Positions 1-10,842 of a stretch of DNA of 64,000 nucleotides are shown here, one piece after another. The notes beneath the pieces are model-generated. The model had not been told where the DNA came from. It ran no database searches and saw nothing but the letters and a program-made list of their open reading frames with translations. Position numbers and translations under genes: made by a program. Origin of the DNA: Symmetrospora coprosmae (lineage: Eukaryota; Basidiomycota; Cystobasidiomycetes; Symmetrosporaceae); contig VUYT01000008.1 of assembly GCA_008802785.1 (NCBI GenBank), positions 496,001-560,000 on the forward strand. Reading direction: 5' to 3'. The first letter of the stretch is position 1, and each line of letters opens with the position of its first letter.

Positions 1-435
1 CGCAAACAATCCAACATGGTGCCCTGTCCTGAGCGGTGCCAATTTGAGGGTCCTCTTTGGGTCAAAGAGGACCCCGTTCGGCATGGCCCATGGGATCCTG
101 CTCGAGGCGGTGTCTCCTGACAGTCCGCATTGTCCGGATCAACTGTTAGAATGGCGCTCGGGATGGACGGCTCTGCCTTGTTCGCCGTAGGGGTGGAATC
201 ACAGCGGCAAGCCTATTGACCACTAGTGCACAGCAGCTTCTACTGGACCGTCTTCGCATACAGTTGCCAGTCGTCAAAAGCAAACCTGCTGTGCGTGCCT
301 ACTCAGCTGCGCATCAGCCCAGTGGCGTGCACGTGCTGGCTCGTTTTGTGAAGCGTCATGGCAAGGCCGTCCCTTATCTGATCCTCACCAGCAGACAGAT
401 CGCAGCACACTCTGCATCAGCGTTGAGCAGATCAG
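1..435. other. non-coding flank upstream of the Apd1-like gene
   Basis: Apart from the hairpin at 48-74 I see no convincing coding exon. A short open frame at 216-446 overlaps the Apd1-like start out of frame and resembles no known protein. The stretch probably holds the promoter and leader of the downstream gene. Confidence 0.4.
48..74. repeat. perfect 12-bp inverted repeat (hairpin)
   Basis: Positions 48-59 are the exact reverse complement of 63-74, separated by a 3-base loop (GGT). Transcribed in either direction it would fold into a stable stem. It lies near the window edge, about 360 bases upstream of the Apd1-like start, so it may belong to the 3' end of a gene outside the window. No function can be assigned. 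Confidence 0.7.
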
Positions 436-1867
436 ATGCCTCCTGACCGCCCAATACCGACGGATGCGGAGCTCGCCGCACTGCGGGACGCTCAGGTGCC
501 CCTGGTGTCCCTGCTCGAAGCGTGTCGGAACTGCGACGATCCATGCGAGGAGAACGGCAGCAACGGCATTAATAGCAGCAGCAGCAGCATTTTTGACACG
601 CTCGACGTGAGCAGAGCCGACTGTCGCTGAAGCTTCCGCGTTCGAGCCGTTCGAGCCGTTCGAGTCGGAGATGAGCTGATCTCCTCGCCCGTGCAGGTCG
701 ACCTCGACTCCAACCTGCTCGGATCGGTCAAGACCAACGGACGGACTGTATTGGTCGCGACGGGCAAGAGCGGTGCGTCTCTTCGCGCGAAGAGCCTCTC
801 GACATGGTGAGCGCTCCGAGCTGACTGCGTCGCGTCACGCAGACTGGGTGCACAGCGTGACGGACGAAGAGGGCCTGTACGCGCACACCATCGCAAAGGC
901 CTACGAGACCCACCTCAAGATCCTGCCTCCGCCTCCGACGGAAGCTGCAGCGAGCTCTGCAAGTGGTTCCCGCAGCAGATGCGTCAAGGGCATTGAGGGC
1001 CTCGAAGACAGCTGGACGGATGGGAGCGCCACTGAGCGCAAGCGGAACATGACTATTTTGTGCAGCAACTTGCGCAAGTACGAGCCGTATGGCAGTGATG
1101 TATCGGAGGAGGAAGGGACAGAGACGGTCATGATCTTTCCAGATTACAAGGTGGGCCCGCGCTGTTCCGGTGCGCGAATCGGGAACAACTGCTGATCTGG
1201 GAGCTCTCATCAGCTCGTGGCCAACTGTCCGAGCACATCGGCGGACGAGCTCGTCGCTAGTTACCTCTCGCCTCTGCACACCAGTCGCCTATCTCGAGCC
1301 TTCCCGGGATCGGGCGGTTCCAGCACTTCAGCCAGCAGAACGATACCACGCGCCTTCACCTTGCCATACTACGCCGTCATTCTGGTGTGCTCCCACAAGC
1401 GGAGAGACAAGCGCTGCTCCATCACGGCGGACCCATTGATAGACGCGCTGCGCAGTGCGATAGAGCACCAGGGTGGAGCGTGGCATGTCGACACGCACGG
1501 CAACGACGAGGAGCTCTTGTCTCGATACGAGCTTGCGCAGATAGAAACGGGGCACGTTGCGATGGAAGGTCAGGAAGCGCGCGTGGACGCGGAGTTGCGC
1601 AAGCTGAGCTCGACCGAGACGCGCGCCGACGCCAACATCGACAAGCACGTCGGCATCTTCAAGGTCTCGCACGTTGGCGGGCACCGCTACTCTGGGCAGG
1701 TCATGCTGTGGTTCCCAAACGGGGTGAATGTGTGGTACGGCCGTGTGCGGGACGGGGACTGCAAGGCCATCGTGCACGAGACGCTACTTGGAGGGCGCGT
1801 CATCCCAGAGCTGCTGCGCGGTGGGACGGGCCTGGGCGGACGGGGCAAGAGTGTACTTGCGTGGTAG
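436..1867 (+). CDS. APD1: Apd1-like sucrase/ferredoxin-like [2Fe-2S] protein
   Basis: Exons at 436-606, 697-772, 843-1150 and 1214-1867 encode about 402 residues. The C-terminal half is the thioredoxin-like ferredoxin domain of the Apd1/Aim32 (sucrase-ferredoxin-like) family. It carries C-x8-C (near residues 244 and 253) and H-x3-H (in SHVGGHRYSG), the spacing of the two Cys and two His that bind the 2Fe-2S cluster in yeast Apd1. The N-terminus has a Cys-rich segment (CRNCDDPC), and strands such as WFPNGVNVWYGRV are typical of the family. Yeast Apd1 is cytosolic and linked to redox-drug sensitivity; the physiological substrate is not known to me. The start was chosen because it is the first Met in frame with the Cys segment. 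A 9-base unit is repeated three times inside intron 1. Confidence 0.85.
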
Positions 1868-2566
1868 GGGTCCAAGTTCGTGTGCTATCTGCATGCAAGC
1901 AATGAAAATGCGCACGACGAATACCTTGCCTTTCAAGAGCTGGTGGCACTCTTGTTGACATTGCATGATGACGCGGGGCGAGCTCAAGCACGTACACCTC
2001 TGTTCGCGCTGGCAGACAAAGGCCCAAGCATGGGTGAAGCAACGACTGTCCCCATTGCCTGGCTGTATAGACGTGCATCATCGACGAACTCCGTCATTAC
2101 GCGTTTGAGTTGTTCGCCGCGTGCGGTCAATGATGTCAGATCTGCCTCATCTCCGGAGACCCGCTCGCTTGAGGCGATCGGGGTTCCAAAGGGGCGAGAC
2201 CCGTCCCGTCTGCCCACTCTCCCCCTCCCTTCTCCCCCCCCCCCTGCCCCCTTCTGTTCGTCCGCAAGCAGCATCCTCGGTCGCAGAGGTGCAGCACCAC
2301 AGTTATACATACACGGTTACAGCATAGAGAAACCCTCTCTTATCCCTCAATCATGGACAAGCTGTGAGTGCGGGCTGCAGTGCCTGGGCAGGGGCAGCGG
2401 CAGCGGCAGCGGGAGGACAGAAGGAGGGGGCGGCGATGACGCAGCACCGACACGACCACGATGTGGCCTCGAGCTCATCGTTCCGTCGCCGCTGTCCGCC
2501 CATCCGCCGTCAACCGTCATCCTAGGACCGCTGCCGAATGCTTCCTGAGCGAGGGCGGGTCCCGCC
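1868..2566. other. intergenic; likely promoter and leader of the Rck2-type kinase
   Basis: The 700 bases contain a run of 11 C at 2234-2244 within a pyrimidine-rich tract (2217-2260) and an A/T-rich patch (GTTATACATACACGG) near 2302. Open frames here are low-complexity and on both strands, so I treat them as chance. Confidence 0.4.
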
Positions 2567-5500
2567 ATGCAGTACGCTGACGCCCTGTGTCCTGTCATTC
2601 CCCCGACTGCGTCATACCCCGTCTGCGACCCATTCGACCCGACCGACCGACCCCCGTGCTGTGCGCCCTTTGCTTACAATCCGCCGCTGCGGCATCACAG
2701 GAAGGCTATCTTCCACCACGGCTCCCCGAAACAGCAGAACAATAGCAGCAGCAGCACGGCACACCAGGGCGAGGCATCTGCGTCGTCGACTCACTCCGGC
2801 AGCACGTCATCGCGGCATTCAAAGGAGCGGTCGAGGGACATCAAGCAACAGCAGCAGGCAACAGCAGCTATGGACGGCCGACACGCGGCACCGAGCAAGG
2901 CGCAACAGGCACCCTTGGCAGCCTACAACCCAGAGCCACACCGCGCAAGCGAGGCTCGCGGGTTTGCTGCCGCCAACCCGGCCGCGAACCAGCAGCTCAG
3001 CCCAGAGCAGGTCTACCAGCAACAGCAGATGCAGCAGAACCAGGCCGGGCAGCGCGTACCAAAGGGGTCGCCCGGTCTTGCAGCTGGCAATGCCGGAGGA
3101 GGCGGAGGCAACATGGACGACTCCCGTGCCCGAGCGGAGAAGATGGTCAATGCCGAGAGGGAGGCACGTGGCAAGATGCCCGTGTACGAAGGCTTGCCAG
3201 AGCAGTTCCGTCTCGAGCTCAAGATGGGAGAGTGAGTCTACGATGCACTTCAGCAATGCAGCAAGTACTTCCCGCACTGACCCTGCTACTCGCCGCCACA
3301 CAGTGGCGCCTTTTCGAACGTCTACAAAGCGCTGGACCGCCGCACCAACAAGTCCGTCGCCATCAAGTGTGTGCGCAAGTTCGAGCTCAATCACAGTCAG
3401 GTAAGGCCACTTCGCTAGGCGTGGGAGAGCCACGCCTGGTTCCTTTGCTTCTTCCATCCACCCCCTTCCCCTTCCCCTTCCTACACACCACACATCTTCC
3501 CGAGAGAGGAGCGAGGTCGAGAGAGGTTCATTTCAGCATCGAAACGAGCTACTTTCCCTCACGAGTCTTTCGCACCACCTGCCTTTCAACATGCGACCTT
3601 GGCCAGTCCTCTACGCACTGCAAGCAGCGTCGAGTATGTGTACGACCCACCTTCATCGGCATTGTACCCGAGCCTGCATCTCGCGGCGCAGGGGCCTCCT
3701 GCGACCTTCAACCGCTCCCCTTACACCTCAAAAGACTCACTCACCAACCAAACTTGGGAGACCCCAGGGACGTGCGAGACTTGATGCTGATTGTTGAACC
3801 TCCTCTTCTCGCTCCCTCCTCGCATTCGATCCGCCTGCACTTCTCGCCTCTTCCCATGCCCTCTATGACCCGCCTCGTCGCGTGCGCTGCCTGGTTGCCG
3901 GACTGCTTCGTTTCGTCTGTCCCGTGCTATCTCCCCTCCCTCCCTTCTCTCGTCCATGTGACGCTGCGAACAGGGAGGAGATAAGCATTTGGGCGCGAAA
4001 GTGAAGAAGCAGCCGCGAGCTACCGAGGTTCGTCCTCCGGCTTCTTCGCGTCATCCCTTTACCGCCGCCGCTATCATGTGCATGGCCCGTAGATCTCCCA
4101 TCTGACACATTCCACTCTTTTCTTTTTGCTCCCCCATCGGAACCTGGCCGTGTCGTGCCCATGTGTCCTCGGCATGTCCTGGTGCTGTTGCATCCTCTCC
4201 ACTCTTTCCCTACCACCCCCTCCTGCCTGCATCACTCCTACCTCTCCGTCCTTGTTCTCATCCACTGTGCAACTCAACAGCGCGCAAACATTCTCAAGGA
4301 AGTGCAAATTATGCGCGGCCTCGACCACCCGGGCATTGTGCAGCTCGTCAGCTTCACCGAGTCGAACCTCCACTATTTCCTCGTCCTCGAGCTCATGTGG
4401 GTACAACGGACACCAGATCGCATTCTGCATCTACGCTGACGCCGTCATCACTGCAGGCCGGGCGGCGAGCTGTTCCACCAGATTGTCAAACTCACCTACT
4501 TTTCCGAAGACCTCGCACGCCACGTCATTCTTCAAGTTGCCCAAGGCATTCACTACCTGCACGAGGTCAAGGGCGTCGTGCACCGTGATATCAAGCCCGA
4601 GAACCTGCTCTTTAGCGCAATTCCGATCATCCCGTCTACGTACAGCAAGGCGCGGCCGTACGATGAGGAGAAGGAGGACGAGGGCGAGTTCATCCCGGGT
4701 CTTGGTGGCGGTGGAATCGGAGTCGTCAAGATTGCCGACTTTGGTCTCAGTAAGATTGTCTGGAACGAAGAGACGATGACGCCCTGTGGGACTGTCGGAT
4801 ACACTGCACCGGAAATTGTCAAGGACGAGCGGTACAGCAAGAGTGTAGACATGTGGGCGCTGGGATGCGTCCTGTACACTCTCCTTTGTGGTGAGTTGCG
4901 TCCGCTTTTTCCTCCCACCTGACACCGAGCTGACCACATCGGTCGTCTCCGACAGGCTTCCCGCCCTTTTACGACGAAAGTATCAACGTGCTCACCGAAA
5001 AGGTGGCTCGAGGATACTACACGTTCCTCTCGCCATGGTGGGACGACATCTCGGCATCGTCCAAGGACCTCATCACCAATCTCCTAACGGTCGACCCGGA
5101 CAAGCGGTACACGATTGAGGAGTTCCTCTCGCATCCATGGTGCTTGCAGAAGCCCCAGCCGCCGAACTTGGACGCAAAGACACTGGCCGCCATCACTGCC
5201 GGCCAGCCCGTTCCAATGTCCACCAAGCCTATCCAGCGGGCTCAGCAGGCGGCCGTCCCCGCGAACGCGCCCCTCGACTCGCCGATGCTTGCAGACGCGC
5301 GGGTCAGGCGCGAGGGCGGGCAGACTCCTGCTGCCTATATGCGCGAGGCATTCGATATCACCTACGCCGTGCACCGGATGGGCGAGGAAGGCGCGCGGAA
5401 AGGGGCAGGCGGGCGTGGTGCGCTCAACGACCTCAACGAGATGGACGAGGAGGACGAGGAGGATCTGCAGATTGAGCAGACGCGCAAGAAGTACGGTGAA

Positions 5501-5815
5501 GGCGTCTCGAAGCTCATCGAGGACCAGCGAGCTGCGGCAGCTGCTGCTGCTGCGAGTGGGAAGAAGAGCACTACGACGAACCAGACGTACCACGGCTGGG
5601 GCGGGGCGAATCGCAAAGAGGCGGAAGCCGTCCTGTACGATGGACGGGCGGGAGCCCGAGACCGTGGCAAGAAGGGCAACGGGCGGGGTGGAGGCTTTGA
5701 GCTCAAGATCGACAATGCTACCCTCCTTGGCCGACGGCAGAAGGGCCCAGCAGCGGGACTCAGCCTGGCTGGCAACTCTGCATTTGCGGCGCAAAGCCCA
5801 ATGCGCGTGGACTGA
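2567..5815 (+). CDS. RCK2: Rck2/Srk1-type CAMK serine/threonine kinase
   Basis: Six exons (2567-3231, 3304-3400, 3974-4027, 4281-4396, 4457-4890, 4956-5815) give about 741 residues. The N-terminal 200 residues are low-complexity and Gln/Ser-rich. The kinase domain has the Gly-rich loop (GDGAFSNVY), VAIK lysine, catalytic HRDIKPEN, DFGLSK, the T-loop CGTVGYTAPE and WALGCVLYTLLCGFPPF. Between the catalytic loop and DFG lies an insert of about 35 residues ending in a GGGGIG stretch, a hallmark of the yeast Rck2/fission yeast Srk1 group. In yeasts these kinases are phosphorylated by the stress MAPK Hog1/Sty1 and restrain translation and cell cycle under osmotic or oxidative stress; that role here is inferred. 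Exon 3 is a 54-base exon after a 573-base intron, recovered because the family has a charged KKQPRATE segment there. Confidence 0.9.
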
Positions 5816-6190
5816 TCGCTATCGTTCATCCACACCCGCTATGCCCTTCTCTTCGTCCCTTCGTTCGACTCGGCTCTCTCCGCGGTCAACATTTCAGCGG
5901 CTCCCCTAATCTCGTCGTCGTCTCTGCCCAGCCCTGATTGCGTCTTACGAGTAGACAAGACACACGCGCACGTACCGCGATTCCGAGCAGCGCAGCTGCA
6001 ACCGCACTCTCCTTATCTTCCCTCTATTGTATCAAGTCATCGTTGCCCTGTCAATCGCTCGCAGCAGTGTGTATCAATGCCAATCAATCGATGATGAACC
6101 CCTGACCGTTCCCGCGCATCAGCCGGCCTCTGGCTCGGAGACGTCTCTTTGCTCTGAGCATGGCACCCGCTATCCGGTCAACGCACCACG
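5816..6190. other. intergenic: 3' end of kinase gene and upstream region of DUF7719 gene
   Basis: No exon is apparent. The stretch is pyrimidine-rich around 5840-5900 and 5997-6030 with no recognisable motif. Confidence 0.4.
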
Positions 6191-7227
6191 ATGTCCACGA
6201 AAGGGAAGCGGAAGCCTGGTCGGAAGGACGCTCGTGGTCGCAATGCAGCCTCGGCGGACCTCTCGCTGGACGACGACGAAGTGTTCCGGATCATCAACCA
6301 GACAGACCTCATGGGTGGGCCTGCAGCCTCACTGGGCGGGATACCAGGCAGCACAGCATACAAGATCATGCGGCCGAGCGAGCTGGATGCTATGCGTGAG
6401 CGCCAGCAGCAGCAGCAGCAGCATCCTGTGAACGGCTCTGGGTCTGCGGGCGGCAAGGCTAGGAAGCCGCTGGTCGAGCTCGTTGACGGTGACGAGGCTA
6501 ACGAGGACAAGGGCGCAGACGATCAGGATGAGGAAGGAACTGAGGGTCAGGAGGAGGAGGAGGATGAGCACGACGACGAACCGCCAATAGGCGAGTTCGG
6601 GGAGGAAATGTTCCGCCTCGCGCTCAACCTCATCGTCTTTGGGACACTTTGGCTGTGCCTGTGCGTTTCGAGGCAGGTTTCAGCTCAACGCCTACGCCTC
6701 AGAGCTGATAGATGCGCACCCACGCTTCGACAGAGACATGATGGTCCACGCGCAGTATGGACAGGAGAACAGCATCCAGAACGAGCTCGGGCGCGCCGTC
6801 AACGTTGTGCCGGGTGTGTGGCGTACTCGGTTCTCGAGAACTGCTTGCAGGGCATACTGACGCGTCGCTACTATCCCTGCAGGCCTCGCCTTCGTCATCT
6901 ACTTTACCTCGCACTATGCCGACCACCCGCTGGCCAAGCTCAGTCTCGTAGGCTTCGCGACGGTCGGCGCGGCACACATGGTCTGGTGTGTCGCTTCGGC
7001 AGGGTACCTCCAGGGTGAGTCTACGTTACAGGCACAGTGTGCGGTCCGCAGTCACGCGCCACTGACAGTCGCCCTCTCTACCTCGCACTGCAGTCATGCG
7101 CCGTGCCCCAGTTCTGGGCGTCCTCTGGGTCTGGTCAATCGTCCAGCTCGACCTCACGTACGCGCTGGCTACCCTCGCCATCGTGGCCGCGTACGTCAAG
7201 ATCAAGGGACTCAAAATCATCGGATAG
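6191..7227 (+). CDS. DUF7719-type fungal integral membrane protein
   Basis: Exons at 6191-6660, 6734-6813, 6883-7014 and 7094-7227 encode about 271 residues. The first 130 are hydrophilic with a (CAG)6 polyGln and an acidic Glu/Asp block. Then come about four membrane spans: RLALNLIVFGTLWLCL, LAFVIYFTS, LVGFATVGAAHMVWCV, and APVLGVLWVWSIVQLDL. The motif DMMVHAQYGQE after the first span and the pattern AGYLQVMRRAPVLGVLWVWSIVQLDL-like end match my recollection of the DUF7719 family of fungal membrane proteins, whose function is unknown. The 73-base intron 6661-6733 was preferred over read-through because it restores L-D-M-M-V-H directly after the first span, as in homologs. Confidence 0.7.
6404..6421 (+). 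repeat. (CAG)6 microsatellite coding polyGln
   Basis: Six perfect CAG codons in exon 1 of the DUF7719-type gene, in the hydrophilic N-terminal region. Confidence 0.9.
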
Positions 7228-7542
7228 CTGGACTCACCGCTCTATTCAGCTTCGTCACAAAAGCTCGGCTCCCCGGCATTGGGCCGACACATGATGCCGT
7301 TCGACGGACCTGACAGAAGTCAAAAGCGCTCAAATCCGCTTTGCTCGGGACCGCTCGCACCTTGCCTCCGCTTGAACCAATGTGCACCTGGTCGTCCAAT
7401 ACGATAGATTGAGCAACCCGGGCTATGGACAACACGAAGCTACAGCCAATGACCCATCCTGTGGTGCGTTATGTGGCACCTCTGTTGTGATACCGATGGC
7501 ATAGCTGACCTGGACTCGGCAACGACAAAACACACGCAGATC

Positions 7543-8745
7543 ATGCAGACCAGTTCGTCGGAGCCGACCGCGAAGAAGGGCTTCCTCGCTCTCCCTCCCG
7601 AGCTGCTCGAGAGGCTCGCAGAAATGCTGGCCGGAGTCTTTGCCGAGGATGAGGAGGAGGACGGCCCAGACAACGACCTATGGGGATTCCCGCTTCGCTC
7701 AAGTCATTTGAACGCTCGACTACTCCACCCGACCTACACCCCGATGCTCGATGTTCATCTCTTCGACAAGTTCAATGTCACTCTGAGAAAGCCTACCACT
7801 ATCCCGCCGCAACTGCCGGAGGCTCCTCTGCCCGACGTCCAGCCTCAGCTGAGTGCTCAAGTGCAGAAGGAGAACGAGGCCAATGCTCGAAAGAATGCGC
7901 GCACCATGGAAGTTGCCAGCCTGATGACAAGCAGCCGGCTTTCTAGCTACATCACGCGGCTGTGGCTGAGCTTCGACAGCACAACCTATTCCGACGTGCA
8001 GGCCGAGGCACACTCGGACTTTGAGGGACGGGCCATGGCGCTATCCTCTGCCATCTTGCACGCCACCGCCAACAGCATCACCATGCTCACCATCGAGGTG
8101 CGCCAACCCGGGCTCGCTGAGGGTCGTGAGTGCCCGCAGTGGCAGCTCGACCTCCCTGCTCGTTTCTGCTCCCTGGACAAACTATACATCCGCGGCATCG
8201 CCCTGTGCACCCTAGCCATCATGATCTACGAGCGGGCGAGACCACCCACACTTCTATCATGGGAACCGTTGTACACACCACCCTTCGGTGCGCTTGGCGC
8301 CACTCCGGCAGTACCCTGGCCGCCGCAGAAGTACACCATCATGGACGCCAGCGGAGCTCAGCGAGGCGTCTCACCGATCAGGAGCATCCTGCCGCAGACG
8401 GAATTTTCCATCGACCGGCTCTCCGAGAATGATCACCTGGCTTTCTTCGCCTTCATCCGCCCCCAGCCGATCCACCTCATGATCCGACAGATGTACCGGG
8501 ATTGGGGCAAGCCGCTCAAGGACCTCGTTCAGATACTCCGGGACAGCATCGATATATGTCGCTTGACGGCAGTGATATTCCGAGACCAAGCCGACTGGTA
8601 CGAGGCAAATGAGGAGAAGCCGGCGATTGCGCGCGAGTTCAGGCTCGCGCTGCTGGAGCAGTGGCGTGGCTCAGGCATCAAGCTCGTGTGGATCAGGGAG
8701 ACGGACGGCGGCGAGCGTAGTCAGACCGTGGAGACAGTCATGTAG
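7543..8745 (+). CDS. F-box-like protein, intact member of a tandem pair
   Basis: A single exon encodes about 400 residues from the Met at 7543; an in-frame start at 7471 would add 24 residues of unlikely sequence. The N-terminus KKGFLALPPELLERLAEML resembles the start of a fungal F-box, which would recruit substrates to an SCF ubiquitin ligase through Skp1. The rest has no repeats that I recognise, and the C-terminus is EWRG/QWRGSG-type conserved with its neighbour. The copy at 9206-10333 matches it along its whole length, so the two arose by tandem duplication. F-box identity rests on the LPPELL motif only and should be treated as tentative. Confidence 0.6.
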   Translation: MQTSSSEPTAKKGFLALPPELLERLAEMLAGVFAEDEEEDGPDNDLWGFPLRSSHLNARLLHPTYTPMLDVHLFDKFNVTLRKPTTIPPQLPEAPLPDVQPQLSAQVQKENEANARKNARTMEVASLMTSSRLSSYITRLWLSFDSTTYSDVQAEAHSDFEGRAMALSSAILHATANSITMLTIEVRQPGLAEGRECPQWQLDLPARFCSLDKLYIRGIALCTLAIMIYERARPPTLLSWEPLYTPPFGALGATPAVPWPPQKYTIMDASGAQRGVSPIRSILPQTEFSIDRLSENDHLAFFAFIRPQPIHLMIRQMYRDWGKPLKDLVQILRDSIDICRLTAVIFRDQADWYEANEEKPAIAREFRLALLEQWRGSGIKLVWIRETDGGERSQTVETVM

Positions 8746-9205
8746 CCGCGAAACGTCAGTCAGACGGCAACAACGTCCGGAAGTATGGCCTACGAGAGGC
8801 TGTGCGTTTCACGTGATGTTTGTTCTCTCCCAGGCCTCTGTGCAAGCCAGCAGGAATGGTCGTCTGACGCACTCGACAGGATTCGTCGGACATGACTTAC
8901 ATGTTCGACCTCCGTCTGACGCGACTGACAGGACATTGCTCGCGTTTCTCGCCCTGGCCTCGACGCTCCTGCAAAAGACTGCAAGATACCTCTCTCTTCC
9001 TTGTCTTAGCGCCATTCGCACACAGCAGAAATCTCCCAAGTGCGGATGGTGAATGACTCACACGCAGCTCTAGGTCAGGCGGACGCTGAAATCAGCAGCA
9101 CATTGGAGGTAGGACTGCCCACTTTCCCATCATCAGACGCTCGCACGCCACTAATGAGCATGAGCTTGTGCGATATCCCAGTCGCTCGCTGTCAATCCCG
9201 AACGT
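8746..9205. other. intergenic between tandem F-box-like copies
   Basis: No coding exon is evident. The start and any first exon of the second copy should lie here; possible start codons at 9154 and 9160 are not in the frame of the homologous region unless an intron or a frameshift intervenes. Confidence 0.35.
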
Positions 9206-10333
9206 ATCGGCAAGAAAGGGTTCCTATCTCTACCTCCGGAGCTCCTCGAGACAGTCGCCGCATACCTCGAGCCGTCTTCGCAGAAGATGATGAGGGAGGC
9301 CCAGACTACCATGTCTGGGGGCTCACGATGCGCGCCCGCTGCCTCCACGCTCGTCTCCTGCATCCAAGCCTCACGCCGCTGCTTGACGCCCGTCTGTTCA
9401 GGTACCTCAACCTCGATTTGGATCTCAACTCCGACATCGTCAGCAATCGTGGCTCAGAGGCCGGCCCGCTGGCAAGCAGCTTCGTGATTCCCGTACACCA
9501 ACACATCGACTCGTCCGCCAGACGGAACGCTCGTGCCGTACAAGTTGCGAGCTCTATTCCCGGAAGCTTCCCAGCCACAAAGGTCGGGGACCTTCGCCTG
9601 GCGGAGCGGACCTATAGCTCGCAGGAGCGTGGACAGTCCGCAACGGAGACGCAGCGCATGGCGCTCTTCTCTGCTGTGTTGCGGAGCACGTCCGACAGCC
9701 TGATTGAGCTCACTCTCGATGCAGGCTGGGGCGCCAGCCGCACAGACGGAAACTTCCCACAATGGCAGATCGACCCGCCTGCCCCCTTCGCATCTGTGGC
9801 GACTCTATGTCAGCGTTGTCGCTTTGTGCACGCTGACGCATGCTATTTGCGTGCGGGCGCCCGCCCTCTCGCGCCTATCCTGGAGTCCATCAACCAATGA
9901 TGATAATGGAGACGCTGAGGAGGCCCGCAGATCGACACACGGGGCGCAGGACTCGGCTACTGCTTCCAAGACCATCGTCCCATTGAAGGAGTTCTCCGTC
10001 CAGAGCCTCAGCTCTCCCGGTCACCTACAGTTCTTCCAGCTCGTGCGTCCGCAGCCGATTCAGCTCTCGGTCAGACAGTGGCACATCGACTATAGCAAGC
10101 CCGAGATGGAGCTTGTCCGACTGCTTGGAGAAGCCATCGATGCTTCTAGGCTGGAGAAGGTGGTATTCAAGGATTTGTCCAATTATCTCGATCAAGACGA
10201 GGAGGCGCCGGCTCTTGCACGAGACCTCAGGCTGGCGATGATGAAGGAGTGGCGCGGATCGGGAGTCGAGCTCACATGGAAGCGATACACGAGCGAGGGA
10301 GATGATGGAGAAGTGGTGAAGACGGTCGTGTAG
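9206..10333 (+). pseudogene. degraded tandem copy of the F-box-like gene
   Basis: The translated region matches the intact neighbour at 7543-8745 in three blocks: GKKGFLSLPPELLETVAAYL in one frame (from 9209), the central part (VFAEDDEGGPD through PQWQIDPPAPFAS) in another, and the C-terminal third (LYVSVVALCTL through the stop at 10331-10333) back in the first frame. Relative to the neighbour, about one base is missing near 9255-9262 and about two more near 9795-9812, so the shifts compensate. The intact gene has no intron at either place and neither junction offers splice signals at a usable distance. I therefore call it a pseudogene; two sequencing errors are the alternative. The C-terminal half remains well conserved, which suggests that the damage is recent. 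Confidence 0.6.
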
Positions 10334-10842
10334 ACGCCTAATCAGGTGGACCTGTGGATGCTGGGGATGAGGGAGGTTGTGGGCGTTGCACCATGCGGGC
10401 TTGAGGGCCAGGCTATGAGGAGGCTCAAGCTTGGAGGATGAGCACATCGCGCAAGCTTGCCGGGCGCGCCTACACGCGCAACTGAGCCCGATATCATCTA
10501 CGCTCGGCCATTGGCGAAGCTCAGGATCTAGAGCTCGTAAGGCAAGGAAGGGCTTCACTTGTCGGCTCAGGACCTACCGTAATGACGTAGTGTATGTAAG
10601 CCCAACTCGCCTGCGCCTGTATTGCTCAGCGCCTCTCCGCGTTGCGATTCAGTATTGTCCTGCTCGTGGGACCGACCTTGTAGCCTATCACTGCTCAATG
10701 TCCGTGCAATCCGTGCACCTGTCAAAGCTCCGACGTGTCCTCGTCGATCCCCCTTTGCTGCCCAGCGCGCTGGTGGCGTCAGGCCCAGATCGGCACGTGT
10801 GGCTTTGCGGGTCTCCTCTTCACCAGTCCCCCGCGATTCACC
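10334..10842. other. intergenic upstream of the small conserved gene at 10843
   Basis: About 500 bases without a supported exon. Presumably the 3' flank of the pseudogene and the promoter of the next gene. Confidence 0.35.

Noticed and set aside
1880-2548. A 222-codon plus-strand frame between the Apd1-like and kinase genes
   Set aside because: Low-complexity Ser/Pro/Arg, crosses the poly-C tract, overlaps equally good frames on the other strand.
6655-6676. A 22-base intron in the DUF7719-type gene
   Set aside because: A 73-base intron at 6661-6733 keeps frame and matches homologs; 22 bases is too short for splicing.
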